Positions 1-8,749 of a DNA stretch of 27,612 bases are shown here, in pieces. The notes beneath the pieces are model-generated. The model made no database searches, was not told the origin of the DNA, and was given only the letters and a program-made list of their open reading frames with translations. The stretch is from Erwinia pyrifoliae DSM 12163 (GTDB lineage: Bacteria > Pseudomonadota > Gammaproteobacteria > Enterobacterales > Enterobacteriaceae). Position 1 is the stretch's first letter, and each line of letters begins with the position of its first letter. The position numbers and the translations under genes are program-made. The stretch is taken from assembly GCF_000026985.1 (NCBI RefSeq), contig NC_017390.1, positions 1,339,102 to 1,366,713 of the forward strand, read 5' to 3'.

Positions 1-26
1 TGCTCTACCAACTGAGCTAATCACCC
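1..26 (-). tRNA. tRNA-Val(UAC), partial at window edge
   Basis: The first 26 bases are identical to the 5' half (acceptor strand and D arm) of the two complete tRNA-Val genes to the right, read on the minus strand. The rest lies outside the window. It is the third member of a tandem tRNA-Val cluster like valU-valX-valY of E. coli, which sits next to gltX in the same divergent arrangement. Confidence 0.93.
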
Positions 27-57
27 ATATCGTTACTGATGCCAGAATAAAGATTTG

Positions 58-133
58 TGGTGGGTGATGACGGGCTCGAACCGCCGACCCCCTCCGTGTA
101 AAGGAGATGCTCTACCAACTGAGCTAATCACCC
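58..133 (-). tRNA. tRNA-Val(UAC)
   Basis: A complete 76-nt tRNA on the minus strand begins GGGTGATTAGCTCAG, has the anticodon UAC in a CUUUACACG context, carries a GGTTCGAGCC T-arm, and has an encoded CCA end at 58-60. It is identical to the neighbouring copy at 191-266. A spacer of about 57 nt separates the two, as expected for a co-transcribed cluster processed from one precursor. Confidence 0.97.
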
Positions 134-190
134 ACACCTCAATATCCGGGTACTGCTTTTCAATCTTAGCGGGCATCACTCATTAATGAG

Positions 191-266
191 TGGTGGGTGA
201 TGACGGGCTCGAACCGCCGACCCCCTCCGTGTAAAGGAGATGCTCTACCAACTGAGCTAATCACCC
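191..266 (-). tRNA. tRNA-Val(UAC), promoter-proximal copy
   Basis: A complete 76-nt tRNA on the minus strand has anticodon UAC and an encoded CCA (191-193). It is the first gene of the cluster downstream of the strong promoter at 284-311. Its sequence is identical to the copy at 58-133. Confidence 0.97.
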
Positions 267-283
267 CCGCTGTGTGGAGTCGC

Positions 284-311
284 ATTATAGGGAACCATTG
301 AGCTGAGTCAA
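284..311 (-). promoter_or_regulatory. sigma-70 promoter of the tRNA-Val cluster
   Basis: On the minus strand there is TTGACT (306-311), a 16-bp spacer, and a perfect TATAAT (284-289). A GC-rich GCGACTCC follows, which is the kind of discriminator seen at stringently controlled stable-RNA promoters. The expected start lies about 10 bases upstream of the first tRNA. The rest of the gap up to gltX (312-524) shows no other gene and must hold the gltX promoter. Confidence 0.85.
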
Positions 312-524
312 CGCTTTTTCAGCGTAAAATGTGTGTTCGTCGTAAAAATAACCATCATGCCTTCATTTCAGCCAAAAACAGAGAGTTGCCAAAACAATTA
401 CGCCCCAGGGGCAGCCAGCAAACGGGGATTGGCGTTGAGGATTCGCACGCAGGTGTTAGAATGTGTGCCACTAAAATTCTGTGCTGACTCAGGCCAAAGC
501 CTGCGCGTAATAAGGCATTCATTA

Positions 525-1934
525 ATGAAAATCAAAACCCGCTTCGCTCCCAGCCCAACTGGCTATCTGCACGTTGGCGGTGCTCGTACCGCACTGTATT
601 CTTGGTTGTTTGCCCGTCACCACGGCGGTGAATTCGTGCTGCGTATTGAAGATACCGATCTGGAGCGTTCAACGCAGCAGGCTATCGATGCCATTATGGA
701 TGGCATGAACTGGCTCCATCTCGACTGGGATGAAGGCCCGTACTACCAGACTAAACGTTTTGACCGTTATAACGCGGTTATCGACCAGATGCTGGAAGCA
801 GGTAGCGCCTATAAATGCTATTGCTCAAAAGAGCGGCTGGAAGCGCTGCGTGAAAATCAGATGGCCAATGGCGAAAAGCCGCGTTATGACGGCCGCTGCC
901 GTGACGGCCATGAACATCATGCGGATAACGAGCCTTGCGTCGTGCGTTTCCGCAACCCGCAGGAAGGTTCAGTTATCTTTGACGACCGGATCCGTGGCCC
1001 GATTGAGTTCAGCAACCAGGAACTGGACGATCTGATCATTCGCCGTACTGACGGCGCGCCAACCTATAACTTCTGTGTGGTCATTGACGACTGGGATATG
1101 GGGATTACCCATGTTATCCGTGGTGAAGACCATATCAACAACACCCCGCGTCAAATCAATATCTTGAAAGCGATTGGCGCAGATGTGCCGGTATATGCGC
1201 ACGTATCAATGATCCTTGGCGACGACGGCAAGAAGCTGTCAAAACGCCACGGCGCGGTAGGTGTAATGCAGTATCGCGATGACGGCTATCTGCCTGAAGC
1301 ATTGCTGAACTATCTGGTGCGCCTGGGATGGTCACATGGCGATCGGGAAATCTTCAGCATTGATGAAATGAAACAATTGTTCGAACTTGATGCGGTAAGC
1401 AAGTCTGCCAGCGCCTTTAATACTGAAAAACTGCAGTGGCTGAACCATCAATATATCAATTCTCTGGCACCTGAATATGTGGCTACTCATCTGCAATGGC
1501 ACATTGAACAGGAAAAAATTGATACCCGCAGCGGCCCGCAGCTGGCACATTTGGTGAAACTACTGGGTGAGCGTTGTAAAACGCTGAAAGAGATGGCGGC
1601 TTCCTGCCGCTATTTCTATGAAGATTTCGACCAGTTCGATGCCGAAGCGGCGAAGAAACATTTGCGCCCGGTGGCACGCCAGCCGCTGGAAGTGGTGCGA
1701 GGGAAGCTCGCAGCCATGACTGACTGGACGGTAGAAGGTGTCCACCACGCCATTCAGGCAGCGGCTGATGAACTGGAAGTGGGAATGGGTAAAGTCGGCA
1801 TGCCGTTGCGCGTAGCGGTTACCGGTATTGGACAGTCGCCAGCACTGGACGTGACTGTACATGCCATTGGCCAGGCGCGCAGCGTGGCGCGCATTGCAGA
1901 AGCGCTGGTATATATCGCCAATCGCGAGGCGTAA
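525..1934 (+). CDS. gltX: glutamyl-tRNA synthetase
   Basis: The product is a class I aminoacyl-tRNA synthetase that charges tRNA-Glu in the cytoplasm. It has 469 aa, close to the E. coli enzyme (471). The start is ATG 525, giving [13 protein letters not shown]; the frame is open further upstream, but that extension is not family-like. The HIGH-type motif PTGYLHVGG lies near residues 11-19 and the KMSKS-type motif KKLSKRHG near residue 237. The Zn-binding insert retains C98, C100 and C125; as I recall, the fourth E. coli ligand is H127, which is Asp here with a His at 129. It is divergent from the tRNA-Val cluster and convergent with yfeC, as in E. coli. Confidence 0.98.
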   Translation: MKIKTRFAPSPTGYLHVGGARTALYSWLFARHHGGEFVLRIEDTDLERSTQQAIDAIMDGMNWLHLDWDEGPYYQTKRFDRYNAVIDQMLEAGSAYKCYCSKERLEALRENQMANGEKPRYDGRCRDGHEHHADNEPCVVRFRNPQEGSVIFDDRIRGPIEFSNQELDDLIIRRTDGAPTYNFCVVIDDWDMGITHVIRGEDHINNTPRQINILKAIGADVPVYAHVSMILGDDGKKLSKRHGAVGVMQYRDDGYLPEALLNYLVRLGWSHGDREIFSIDEMKQLFELDAVSKSASAFNTEKLQWLNHQYINSLAPEYVATHLQWHIEQEKIDTRSGPQLAHLVKLLGERCKTLKEMAASCRYFYEDFDQFDAEAAKKHLRPVARQPLEVVRGKLAAMTDWTVEGVHHAIQAAADELEVGMGKVGMPLRVAVTGIGQSPALDVTVHAIGQARSVARIAEALVYIANREA

Positions 1935-1950
1935 CTCAAAAGGCAATAAA

Positions 1951-1981
1951 AAAAACCGGCCATCAATCTGGCCGGTTTTTA
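1951..1981. terminator. bidirectional terminator between gltX and yfeC
   Basis: AAAAACCGGCC at 1951-1961 pairs perfectly with GGCCGGTTTTT at 1970-1980 around an 8-nt loop. The A and T tracts at the two ends make it a rho-independent terminator in both directions, which suits the convergent genes gltX and yfeC. The yfeC stop codon lies immediately next to it. Confidence 0.92.
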
Positions 1982-2332
1982 TCAAGCGCCAATTCCTAGC
2001 CGCTGCAATATTCCCTGAATGCCCTCACGTAGCAGCATGGCTGCCAATTTTTCCTGTTCGTCACTGCTCAACTGCTGTACCGAGGTGACTAACAATGTAG
2101 GCAGGGAATTCTGATTGACGCGGTAGTGAGCACCAGGCTCTGCGGCATGGCGAGTGGATTTAAGGAAAAGTTTCACTCGTTCATCAATATGAATCATGCG
2201 AGCTTTTCCACCCTGAACACCGGGTTTCGGTGCGGTAGTCCAGTTCTCTTTCTTAACCCACTTATTAATTGTCTGTCTGCTAAAACCTGTTTGCTGTGCC
2301 AGTTCTTCCGGCGTTAACCAATCCTTTTTCAC
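1982..2332 (-). CDS. yfeC: YfeC-like putative DNA-binding protein
   Basis: A small protein of 116 aa of the YfeC/DUF1323 family. An N-terminal helix-turn-helix reads LTPEELAQQTGFSRQTINKW, followed by the family signature PKPGVQGGKAR and a C-terminal LLREGIQGILQRLGI. I chose GTG 2332 as the start. AAAGGG (2341-2346) sits 8 nt upstream of it, and the product then matches the size of E. coli YfeC. An ATG at 2383 would add 17 residues of non-family sequence. E. coli has the paralogue yfeD beside it; no yfeD is present here, and a formate/nitrite-type channel gene occupies that place. The regulatory target is unknown. Confidence 0.85.
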   Translation of the reverse strand: MKKDWLTPEELAQQTGFSRQTINKWVKKENWTTAPKPGVQGGKARMIHIDERVKLFLKSTRHAAEPGAHYRVNQNSLPTLLVTSVQQLSSDEQEKLAAMLLREGIQGILQRLGIGA

Positions 2333-2441
2333 TTTTATATCCCTTTTGCCGAATAAGTCCTCAAGTATATTACAGTAATTCATCACATGAACAACTAACA
2401 CAAATCATTAACGTTGACATAATAGATAGCAAAAAAAGCAA

Positions 2442-2475
2442 GAAAAGGAAAATTAGCCCCTGCCGTGACAGGGGC
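2442..2475 (-). terminator. terminator of the formate/nitrite-type channel gene
   Basis: On the minus strand, GCCCCTG (2469-2475) pairs with CAGGGGC (2456-2462) around a 6-nt loop. A T-rich but interrupted tract (TAATTTTCCTTTT) follows. It begins ten bases after the stop codon of the channel gene. Confidence 0.65.
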
Positions 2476-2484
2476 GGGGGATAA

Positions 2485-3273
2485 TTAGCGGGAAAAAGTG
2501 TTTTCTTCGGCTGGTGCACGGAATGCGACAAAGTAAGCCAGCCCAACAAAGATGGCGCCACCGACTGCGTTGCCAAGGAATACGGCGACAAAATTAGGCA
2601 GATATTCGCCCCAGCTAAGATAACCGGCAAATATAGCGGCAGGGACAATAAACATATTTGCGACAACGTGTTGGAAACCGATGGCCACAAAAGCCATCAC
2701 CGGGAACCACATGCCGAAAATCTTGCCCACCACATCTTTACTGGCAAAAGCCAGCCACGTCGCCAGGCAGACCAGCCAGTTACAACCGATACCGGAAATA
2801 AAGGCGTGCAGGAAATCTGCATTCACTTTCGCACTGGCAACGGCCACCGTTTTCTTCAAAAAGTCACCTTCGGTTAAACCCAACATATGGCCGAAGAACC
2901 AGGCAACGGCGATACTGCCAATGAAATTGGCGATGGTCACCCAGAACCAGTTACGTATGACGCTGCAGGCACCGATCTGGCGGGCGAACCATGCTATCGG
3001 CATGAGCATCATGTTCCCGGTAAGCAGCTCGCCGCCGGCCAGCACGGTAAGGATTATGCCAACCGGGAATACCGCCGCACCCAGCAGTGTGCCAAATGAA
3101 CCCCATTCTGGCGGCAGCTGAGTCACCACGCGGATGAACAGCAGAAAGCCGAATGAGATAAAGGCACCGGCAAGAAAACCGAGAATAAGTAAAGAAGAGA
3201 CTGGAGTACGACTTTTAATAACGCCTGCCTGAACTGCGACAGCCGAAATTTCTTTTGGTGTGTGTAAAGACAT
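2485..3273 (-). CDS. formate/nitrite transporter (FNT) family channel
   Basis: An inner-membrane channel of the FocA/NirC family (262 aa), expected to pass formate, nitrite or a similar small monovalent anion. The start is ATG 3273 (MSLHTPKEIS). About six hydrophobic segments are visible, with the family signature LAGGELLTGN near residues 78-87, GIGCNWLVCLATW near 161-173, and the central pore His in FQHVVANMF (H202). FocA and NirC have FEH at that place, so Q201 differs. It is neither a clear FocA nor a clear NirC: no pflB or nirBD is adjacent, so the substrate is open. It sits alone between yfeC and the tRNA-Ala genes, where E. coli has no such gene. Confidence 0.9.
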   Translation of the reverse strand: MSLHTPKEISAVAVQAGVIKSRTPVSSLLILGFLAGAFISFGFLLFIRVVTQLPPEWGSFGTLLGAAVFPVGIILTVLAGGELLTGNMMLMPIAWFARQIGACSVIRNWFWVTIANFIGSIAVAWFFGHMLGLTEGDFLKKTVAVASAKVNADFLHAFISGIGCNWLVCLATWLAFASKDVVGKIFGMWFPVMAFVAIGFQHVVANMFIVPAAIFAGYLSWGEYLPNFVAVFLGNAVGGAIFVGLAYFVAFRAPAEENTFSR

Positions 3274-3559
3274 AATAACTCTGGTGTGATAAATAACGGG
3301 AAAAGTGCCAGATTCCGCAGCTAACGAAGTGACGCACGCGTCCCGCGCAGCATAGGGCTGGCAGCCAAAATCCGCCGCAGTTTTGCATGGTGGATTCACA
3401 AAAACAAGTTTATTCCGAAGGGTTTTTAACGCGTAATTAACAAGAATTCAGTCAGGGTGGGAAGCCGAAAAACGAGACAACGAATTAACAGCAGGATTGC
3501 GCTTTGTTCAGCGCTTTGGCGGCTTTTTCGGCAATCGCACGCAGATAACTAAATTGCCG
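3274..3559. other. gene-free stretch upstream of the FNT gene and tRNA-Ala promoter
   Basis: This gap of about 290 bases lies between the FNT start and the tRNA-Ala promoter. It must contain the minus-strand promoter of the channel gene, but I see no convincing -35/-10 pair or FNR-type palindrome. A 32-codon minus-strand frame (3485-3583) lies here and was rejected. Confidence 0.5.
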
Positions 3560-3588
3560 TTGACACCAACCCCAGCGTTTCATATTAT
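3560..3588 (+). promoter_or_regulatory. sigma-70 promoter of the tRNA-Ala pair
   Basis: TTGACA (3560-3565), a 17-bp spacer and TATTAT (3583-3588) form a near-perfect promoter. It is followed by a GC-rich CCCCGCC discriminator typical of stable-RNA promoters. The first tRNA begins 33 bases after the -10 element. Confidence 0.88.
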
Positions 3589-3621
3589 CCCCGCCGTCAA
3601 CACGACACGGTTTTTCGGCTT

Positions 3622-3697
<76 letters not shown>

Positions 3698-3748
3698 AAT
3701 CTTATCCAGCAGATTAGGTGGCTCCGAAAAACTGATACTTTCTGTAGT

Positions 3749-3824
<76 letters not shown>

Positions 3825-3852
3825 AATCTTCAAAGCCTTATACATTATTAAT

Positions 3853-3875
3853 AATCTGCTCAGGCGGATTTTTTG
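3853..3875 (+). terminator. terminator of the tRNA-Ala operon
   Basis: AATCTGC (3853-3859) pairs with GCGGATT (3864-3870) around a TCAG loop and is followed directly by a run of T. It lies 28 bases after the second tRNA-Ala. From here to the nupC stop (3876-4066) I see no gene. Confidence 0.85.
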
Positions 3876-4039
3876 TATTGGGCTGTCTTCTTGTCAACGC
3901 ATTGCCATCCCATCCTGTTCCATGCAATCTGCCTTACCGCGCTTACCTGTTCCGTCCGCAGACGATCAGAGCGCAGTAAATGGATTATTGTAGCGAGGCG
4001 TTCAGAACAATCAGGATGGCACTGGCTGCGAAGAGAATA

Positions 4040-4059
4040 GCGGGGCCAGGCAACCCCGC
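4040..4059 (-). terminator. possible nupC terminator hairpin
   Basis: GCGGGG (4040-4045) and CCCCGC (4054-4059) form a 6-bp GC stem just after the nupC stop on the minus strand. The following TATTCTCTTC is only weakly T-rich, so efficiency is uncertain. Confidence 0.45.
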
Positions 4060-4066
4060 CCGTGGT

Positions 4067-5251
4067 TTACAGCACCAGGCCCGCAATTGAGGCCGACAGT
4101 ACACTGACCAGCGTTGAACCGTACAGCAGTTTCAGGCCAAAGCGCGAAACCACATTTCCCTGTTGTTCATGCAGCCCTTTAATCGCGCCGGCAACGATGC
4201 CAATTGACGAGAAGTTGGCGAATGACACCAGGAATACCGACAAGATGCCTTCAGCGCGCGGCGACAGCGTGCTGGCGATTTTTTGCAGATCGATCATCGC
4301 GACGAACTCATTGGAAACCAGTTTAGTTGCCATGATGCTGCCCACCTGTAAAGCCTCACTGCTCGGGACGCCCATCACCCACGCGAAGGGGAAAAATGCG
4401 TAGCCAAGAATGCCCTGGAAGCTGATGCCGAAAAGCGTGTCAAACAGAGCGTTAATGGCGGAAATCAGCGCGATAAAACCAATCAGCATTGCTGCAACGA
4501 TCACCGCCACTTTGAAACCGGCGAGGATATACTCCCCCAGCATTTCGAAGAAGCTTTGTCCTTCATGCGTATTACCCAGCTTCAGGTCTTCTTCACTGTC
4601 GACGCGGTAGGGATTGATTAACGATAAAACGATAAAAGTACTGAACATATTCAGTACCAGCGCCGCGACCACATACTTTGGCTGTAACAGGGTCATATAA
4701 GCGCCGACAATCGACATGGAGACGGTCGACATAGCGGTGGCAGCCATGGTGTACATACGGCGTTCAGACATCCTGCCCAGGATATCCTTATAGGCAATAA
4801 AGTTTTCTGACTGCCCCAAAATCAGCGAACTTACCGCATTAAAAGACTCCAGTTTACCCATTCCATTGATCTTCGACAGTACGGTACCGATTGCACGGAT
4901 GATGACGGGCAGAATGCGGAAGTGTTGCAGAATACCTATCAGCGCGGAGATAAATACGATAGGACACAGGACGTTAAGCCAGAAAAAGGCCAGACCTTTG
5001 TCGCTCATATTGCCAAAGACAAAATTGGTTCCTTGCGCCGCGTACTTGAGCAATTTTTCGAACAGGTCTGAAAACCCTTTAACAAATCCCAGACCTGCTT
5101 CAGAGTTGAGGAAGAACCAGGCCAGCAGAACTTCAATGACCAGTAGTTGGATAACAAAGCGGATACGGATATTTTTACGGTCACGGCTGACCAACAGAGC
5201 CAGCAATGTGACCACCACCAGTGCTAAAGCAAAGTGCAGAACACGGGACAT
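4067..5251 (-). CDS. nupC: nucleoside:proton symporter NupC
   Basis: An inner-membrane concentrative nucleoside transporter (CNT family, 394 aa; the E. coli protein has 400). It imports pyrimidine nucleosides and adenosine with protons. The start is ATG 5251 ([11 protein letters not shown]) with GGAG 7 nt upstream. CNT motifs are visible: [13 protein letters not shown] in the first half, and [10 protein letters not shown] followed by [10 protein letters not shown] in the second. The loop before [11 protein letters not shown] is about five residues shorter than in E. coli, from memory. It is divergent from mntH; a near-consensus CRP site lies 117 bases upstream, in line with the known CRP/CytR control of E. 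coli nupC. Confidence 0.97.
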   Translation of the reverse strand: MSRVLHFALALVVVTLLALLVSRDRKNIRIRFVIQLLVIEVLLAWFFLNSEAGLGFVKGFSDLFEKLLKYAAQGTNFVFGNMSDKGLAFFWLNVLCPIVFISALIGILQHFRILPVIIRAIGTVLSKINGMGKLESFNAVSSLILGQSENFIAYKDILGRMSERRMYTMAATAMSTVSMSIVGAYMTLLQPKYVVAALVLNMFSTFIVLSLINPYRVDSEEDLKLGNTHEGQSFFEMLGEYILAGFKVAVIVAAMLIGFIALISAINALFDTLFGISFQGILGYAFFPFAWVMGVPSSEALQVGSIMATKLVSNEFVAMIDLQKIASTLSPRAEGILSVFLVSFANFSSIGIVAGAIKGLHEQQGNVVSRFGLKLLYGSTLVSVLSASIAGLVL

Positions 5252-5367
5252 ATTTGCTCCAAATTCGAGGGCTATTATATTTGGTTGCACATTCTATGTA
5301 ACAAGAAGAGGAAAAACGAGTTCTGTACCATAATATAATAATTACGTATCGTCGCAGAATTCAGTCA

Positions 5368-5383
5368 TTTGACGTTCGTCACA
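5368..5383. promoter_or_regulatory. probable CRP-binding site upstream of nupC
   Basis: TTTGACGTTCGTCACA matches the CRP consensus TGTGA-N6-TCACA with one mismatch. It lies in the nupC/mntH intergenic gap, 117 bases from the nupC start. nupC is a classic CRP/CytR target, so assignment to nupC is the simplest reading. A CytR half-site was not identified. Confidence 0.6.
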
Positions 5384-5539
5384 TCATTTTACTTTAATTT
5401 AACAAACTCGCTCTCTTCGGCGGTGTAGAACACCGCCATTCCACCGCCGTGATGCACCCCTGTGCTTAAAAGATAAGCAGTAGGCTGGTAAGTCATTTCC
5501 GAATATCCTACATTTTAAGAGGTTGCCTGGCGTGTAACA

Positions 5540-5578
5540 TTGACGCACCTGTGCTAAAAGTATAGCTAATGCTATATC
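5540..5578 (+). promoter_or_regulatory. mntH promoter with MntR-type operator
   Basis: TATAGC-TAAT-GCTATA (5561-5576) is a perfect inverted repeat. It matches the ATAGC-N4-GCTAT core of the E. coli MntR box. TTGACG at 5540-5545 serves as a plausible -35, so the palindrome would cover the -10 region, which suits Mn-dependent repression. An untranslated leader of roughly 100 bases would remain before the mntH ATG. Confidence 0.75.
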
Positions 5579-5690
5579 TTATAGCGCTGGCTATCACAGT
5601 GATACCCGTAACCATTAGCGATTTACTGGATAATCATTGTCCATTAAAGGCGACATTGCCGTCAGGCGTAAGGCAGCAGGAGTCAGAATT

Positions 5691-6932
5691 ATGTCGGAAA
5701 GCCGCACAGTGGAGCAGAGCGTCCGCAGCAATCGTAAAATCAAGTTTGCCTTAATGGGGCCTGCTTTCATCGCGGCTATCGGCTACATCGATCCGGGCAA
5801 CTTCGCCACCAATATTCAGGCGGGGGCTTCCTATGGCTACCAGCTGTTGTGGGTCGTGGTCTGGGCCAATGTGATGGCGATGGTCATCCAGCTTATGTCC
5901 GCCAAACTGGGTATCGCCACCGGCAAAAATCTGGCCGAGCATATCCGCGATCGTTTTCCGCGCCCGGCGGTCTGGTTCTATTGGGTACAGGCGGAGATTA
6001 TCGCTATGGCAACCGATCTGGCGGAGTTTATCGGTGCCGCCATCGGCTTCAAGCTGGTGTTCGGCGTGAGTCTGTTGCAGGGCGCGATGCTCACCGGAGT
6101 GGCAACGTTTCTGATACTGATGCTGCAAAACCGTGGGCAGAAACCGTTGGAGCTGGCGATCGGTGGCTTACTGCTGTTTGTTGCGGCGGCCTATGTGATT
6201 GAGCTGTTCTTCTCACAGCCGAAAGTGGTCGATCTGCTGCAAGGTATGGCCGTGCCAGCGTTGCCAACGGCGGATGCGGTGCTGCTGGCGGCGGGCGTGC
6301 TTGGGGCGACCATCATGCCTCATGTTATCTATCTGCACTCTTCGCTGACGCAAAACAGCGGCGATAACGGGACGCGTGTTGAACGTTACTCTTCGACAAA
6401 ACTCGATGTGGCGATTGCCATGACGATTGCCGGTTTCGTTAATCTGGCAATGATGGCCACGGCGGCGGCGGCTTTTCACTTTAGCGGCCACAACGGCATT
6501 GCCGATCTCGACCAGGCTTATCTGACGCTCGATCCGCTGCTGGGGAAAGCGGCGGCGCTGGTGTTTGGCCTGAGTCTGCTGGCGGCGGGGCTGTCCTCGA
6601 CCGTGGTAGGCACTATGGCCGGGCAGGTGGTGATGCAGGGCTTTATCCACTTTCACATACCGCTGCTGGTGCGGCGTGTTATCACCATGCTGCCGTCATT
6701 TATTGTTATCCTGGCGGGCTGGGAACCCACGCGCATCCTGGTTATGAGTCAGGTGCTGTTAAGCTTTGGTATTGCGCTGGCGCTGGTGCCGTTACTGGCG
6801 TTTACCGGCAACCCGGCGCTGATGGGCGATATGGTGAATTCCCGGCTGATGCAGAACTTTGGCCGCTTTATTGTTGCGGTGGTGGTGGCGCTCAATGGCT
6901 ATCTGCTGGTCGCAACCACCCTGAATGGGTAA
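5691..6932 (+). CDS. mntH: Mn(II)/proton symporter MntH (Nramp family)
   Basis: An inner-membrane divalent metal transporter (413 aa; the E. coli protein has 412) that imports Mn2+ and, less well, Fe2+ with protons. The start is ATG 5691 with AGGAG 8 nt upstream; the frame is open back to 5637 but that part is not family-like. The metal-binding DPGN motif occupies residues 34-37 and the second motif [10 protein letters not shown] the middle of the protein, both diagnostic of Nramp. About eleven hydrophobic segments are visible. It is divergent from nupC as in E. coli, with an MntR-type operator in front. It converges on ypeC; a GC-rich inverted repeat (6943-6958) without a T tract lies between the stops. 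Confidence 0.98.
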   Translation: MSESRTVEQSVRSNRKIKFALMGPAFIAAIGYIDPGNFATNIQAGASYGYQLLWVVVWANVMAMVIQLMSAKLGIATGKNLAEHIRDRFPRPAVWFYWVQAEIIAMATDLAEFIGAAIGFKLVFGVSLLQGAMLTGVATFLILMLQNRGQKPLELAIGGLLLFVAAAYVIELFFSQPKVVDLLQGMAVPALPTADAVLLAAGVLGATIMPHVIYLHSSLTQNSGDNGTRVERYSSTKLDVAIAMTIAGFVNLAMMATAAAAFHFSGHNGIADLDQAYLTLDPLLGKAAALVFGLSLLAAGLSSTVVGTMAGQVVMQGFIHFHIPLLVRRVITMLPSFIVILAGWEPTRILVMSQVLLSFGIALALVPLLAFTGNPALMGDMVNSRLMQNFGRFIVAVVVALNGYLLVATTLNG

Positions 6933-6968
6933 ATGCATCTACGGCGGGCAGGCCCGCCGCGTAGAGGA

Positions 6969-7337
6969 TTACCAGCGGTCGCGACGATCGCGTTCATGTT
7001 GCCTGAGTATTGGCGGGTGTGGGCGCCATTGATGATGGTGCCCGTGTTGACGCCAGCGACGTTCTCTTTCCCATTGATGATGGCGAAGCATCTGCTGATG
7101 GCGGCGCCATTGCTCATGCCGCCACCAGCGCCCCTCATTGTAGCGATAGTTAGTGCGCCACCAGTGGTAATCACGCCAGCGGCCGCCGTCCCAATAGTGA
7201 CCATGGCGGTCGCGGTCGCCCAAATGCAGTGTCATCCCTGGTGCCAGCTGAATACGTGCGCTATCTGCGTAAGCTGTCTGCAAGGCTTGTGGCGCTATAC
7301 TTGCCAGCAAAGCCGCCACAAGCAATAAACATTTCAT
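6969..7337 (-). CDS. ypeC: YpeC-like periplasmic protein (DUF2502)
   Basis: An exported protein of 122 aa with unknown function. The start is ATG 7337 with AAAGGAG 6 nt upstream. A signal peptide (KC followed by LLLVAALLAS, likely cleaved after AYA near residue 24) precedes a conserved segment LHLGDRDRHGHYWDGGRW typical of YpeC. A strongly basic tail full of R, H and W follows, longer than I remember for E. coli. The His-rich tail could bind metal, and the gene lies beside the Mn transporter gene, but a functional link is only inference. Nothing else is seen between its start and the next gene except a long-loop inverted repeat near 7488-7521. Confidence 0.88.
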   Translation of the reverse strand: MKCLLLVAALLASIAPQALQTAYADSARIQLAPGMTLHLGDRDRHGHYWDGGRWRDYHWWRTNYRYNEGRWWRHEQWRRHQQMLRHHQWERERRWRQHGHHHQWRPHPPILRQHERDRRDRW

Positions 7338-7564
7338 GATGTCTCCTTTATCAGCAGGCAATTCTCCGCTGCAGCAGCATAATATAAAGATATCTCTTTC
7401 GTTATGCTTGGGAAATTCTGTAAATTTAGGAAAGGACGGGTATTGGAGAGGTTTCTGAGAAGCATGTCACGGTAGATGCAGATAAGCCTGCCAGCCTCAT
7501 CGCTTTTAACCGACGGCTGGCATGCCCGATTTTTCACGCCGTTGCTGGCGCAAGCTGTTTGCTG

Positions 7565-8554
7565 TTAGCCCAGGATAGCGTCAATGTGCGCCAGCTCGGC
7601 TGGCGTAAAGTCGCGATTCGCCAGCATCTGTACCGCATCATCAATCTGACTGGTTTTACTGGCACCAATAAGTACGGAGGTCACACGGTTATCCCTGAGC
7701 ACCCAGGCCAGCGCCATCTGCGACAGTTTCTGTCCGCGCTTGCCAGCCAGCGCATTCAGGCGCGCTACTTTGTCCATTTTCTCCGGCGTCAGCTGTTCAC
7801 TGCTCAGGAAGCGGCTGCCGCTGGCGGCGCGGGAATCTTGCGGAATACCGTTCAGATAGCGGTCGGTAAGTATGCCGCTGGCCAGCGGAGAGAAGGCGAT
7901 ACTGCCCACTCCGCTGTGTGCCAGCACGTCCAGCAGACCCTCTTCTGGCGCACGGGCAAACATCGAATATCTGGGCTGGTGGATAAGACAAGGCGTACCC
8001 AGCTCTTTCAGCAGCGCAATGGCTGCTGCGGCCAACTCCGCCGGATAATTGGAAAGGCCAACGTACAGCGCTTTCCCCTGGCGCACCAGATGATCGAGGG
8101 CGGCCATGGTTTCTTCCAGCGGCGTTTCCGGGTCCGGGCGGTGGTGATAAAAAATGTCCACATAGTCAACCCCCATACGTTTCAGGCTTTGGTTGAGGCT
8201 GGAAATCAGATACTTGCGTGAGCCCCAGTCGCCGTATGGTCCCTCCCACATGGTATATCCTGCTTTACTGGACAGCAGCAGCTCATCACGATAGCTGGCG
8301 AAGTCTGCGCGCAAAATACGGCCTAAATTCTCTTCTGCCAAGCCGGGAGGCGGCCCGTAATTATTCGCTAAATCGAAATGAGTGATGCCGTTATCAAACG
8401 CGTGGCGCAGCAGGTCACGACTGTTATCCAACCGCGAGCCGTCACCAAAATTGTGCCATAAACCGAGCGAGATGGCCGGCAGTTTCAGCCCGCTGCGCCC
8501 GCAACGATGCCAGGTCATTGTATTATAACGTCGGGTATTTGCTTGATAGACCAT
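7565..8554 (-). CDS. YghZ/GpsR-type aldo-keto reductase
   Basis: An NADPH-dependent aldo-keto reductase (329 aa) closely resembling E. coli YghZ, an L-glyceraldehyde 3-phosphate reductase that also reduces methylglyoxal. The start is ATG 8554 (MVYQANTRRY, cf. MVWLANPERY), with AGGG upstream. The AKR tetrad is visible: D61 and Y66 in FDLANNYGPPPG, K97 in SSKAGY, and H138 in FYHHRPD. The NADP-binding end is SVLIGASKTSQI. It is about 17 residues shorter than YghZ at the C-terminus, as I recall that protein. It is divergent from ipdC, with a 195-bp shared promoter region. The exact substrate is inferred. Confidence 0.9.
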   Translation of the reverse strand: MVYQANTRRYNTMTWHRCGRSGLKLPAISLGLWHNFGDGSRLDNSRDLLRHAFDNGITHFDLANNYGPPPGLAEENLGRILRADFASYRDELLLSSKAGYTMWEGPYGDWGSRKYLISSLNQSLKRMGVDYVDIFYHHRPDPETPLEETMAALDHLVRQGKALYVGLSNYPAELAAAAIALLKELGTPCLIHQPRYSMFARAPEEGLLDVLAHSGVGSIAFSPLASGILTDRYLNGIPQDSRAASGSRFLSSEQLTPEKMDKVARLNALAGKRGQKLSQMALAWVLRDNRVTSVLIGASKTSQIDDAVQMLANRDFTPAELAHIDAILG

Positions 8555-8749
8555 GAATAAACCCTGTAGTAGAACCGATAGAATAGTCAAACGGTCTGTC
8601 AGTGTATAGGGTTACCATTGGCTAAAGCGCGTGATGGATTGCAACTAAACGGTAACGTCACGTTCGGTTGCCATATTATCCTGATAATTCCATAAACATA
8701 TCGAAAATATCGCCAATACTCAGATCACATACCAGAAAGGAGAGGCGTG

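Noticed and set aside
3485..3583. A 32-codon minus-strand frame (MKRWGWCQRQ...) with a GGGG-type ribosome-binding site
   Set aside because: Its ATG lies inside the -10 element of the strong tRNA-Ala promoter on the other strand, no family signature is visible, and the region is explained as promoter DNA.
6943..6958. GC-rich inverted repeat between mntH and ypeC as a terminator
   Set aside because: Stem GGCGGGC/GCCCGCC is perfect, but the loop is only two bases and there is no T tract on either strand.
7559..8221. Long plus-strand frame opposite the aldo-keto reductase
   Set aside because: It is the antisense shadow of a well-conserved enzyme gene, with no motif of its own.
8555..8749. TyrR box before ipdC
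   Set aside because: No TGTAAA-N6-TTTACA-like palindrome could be found by eye.
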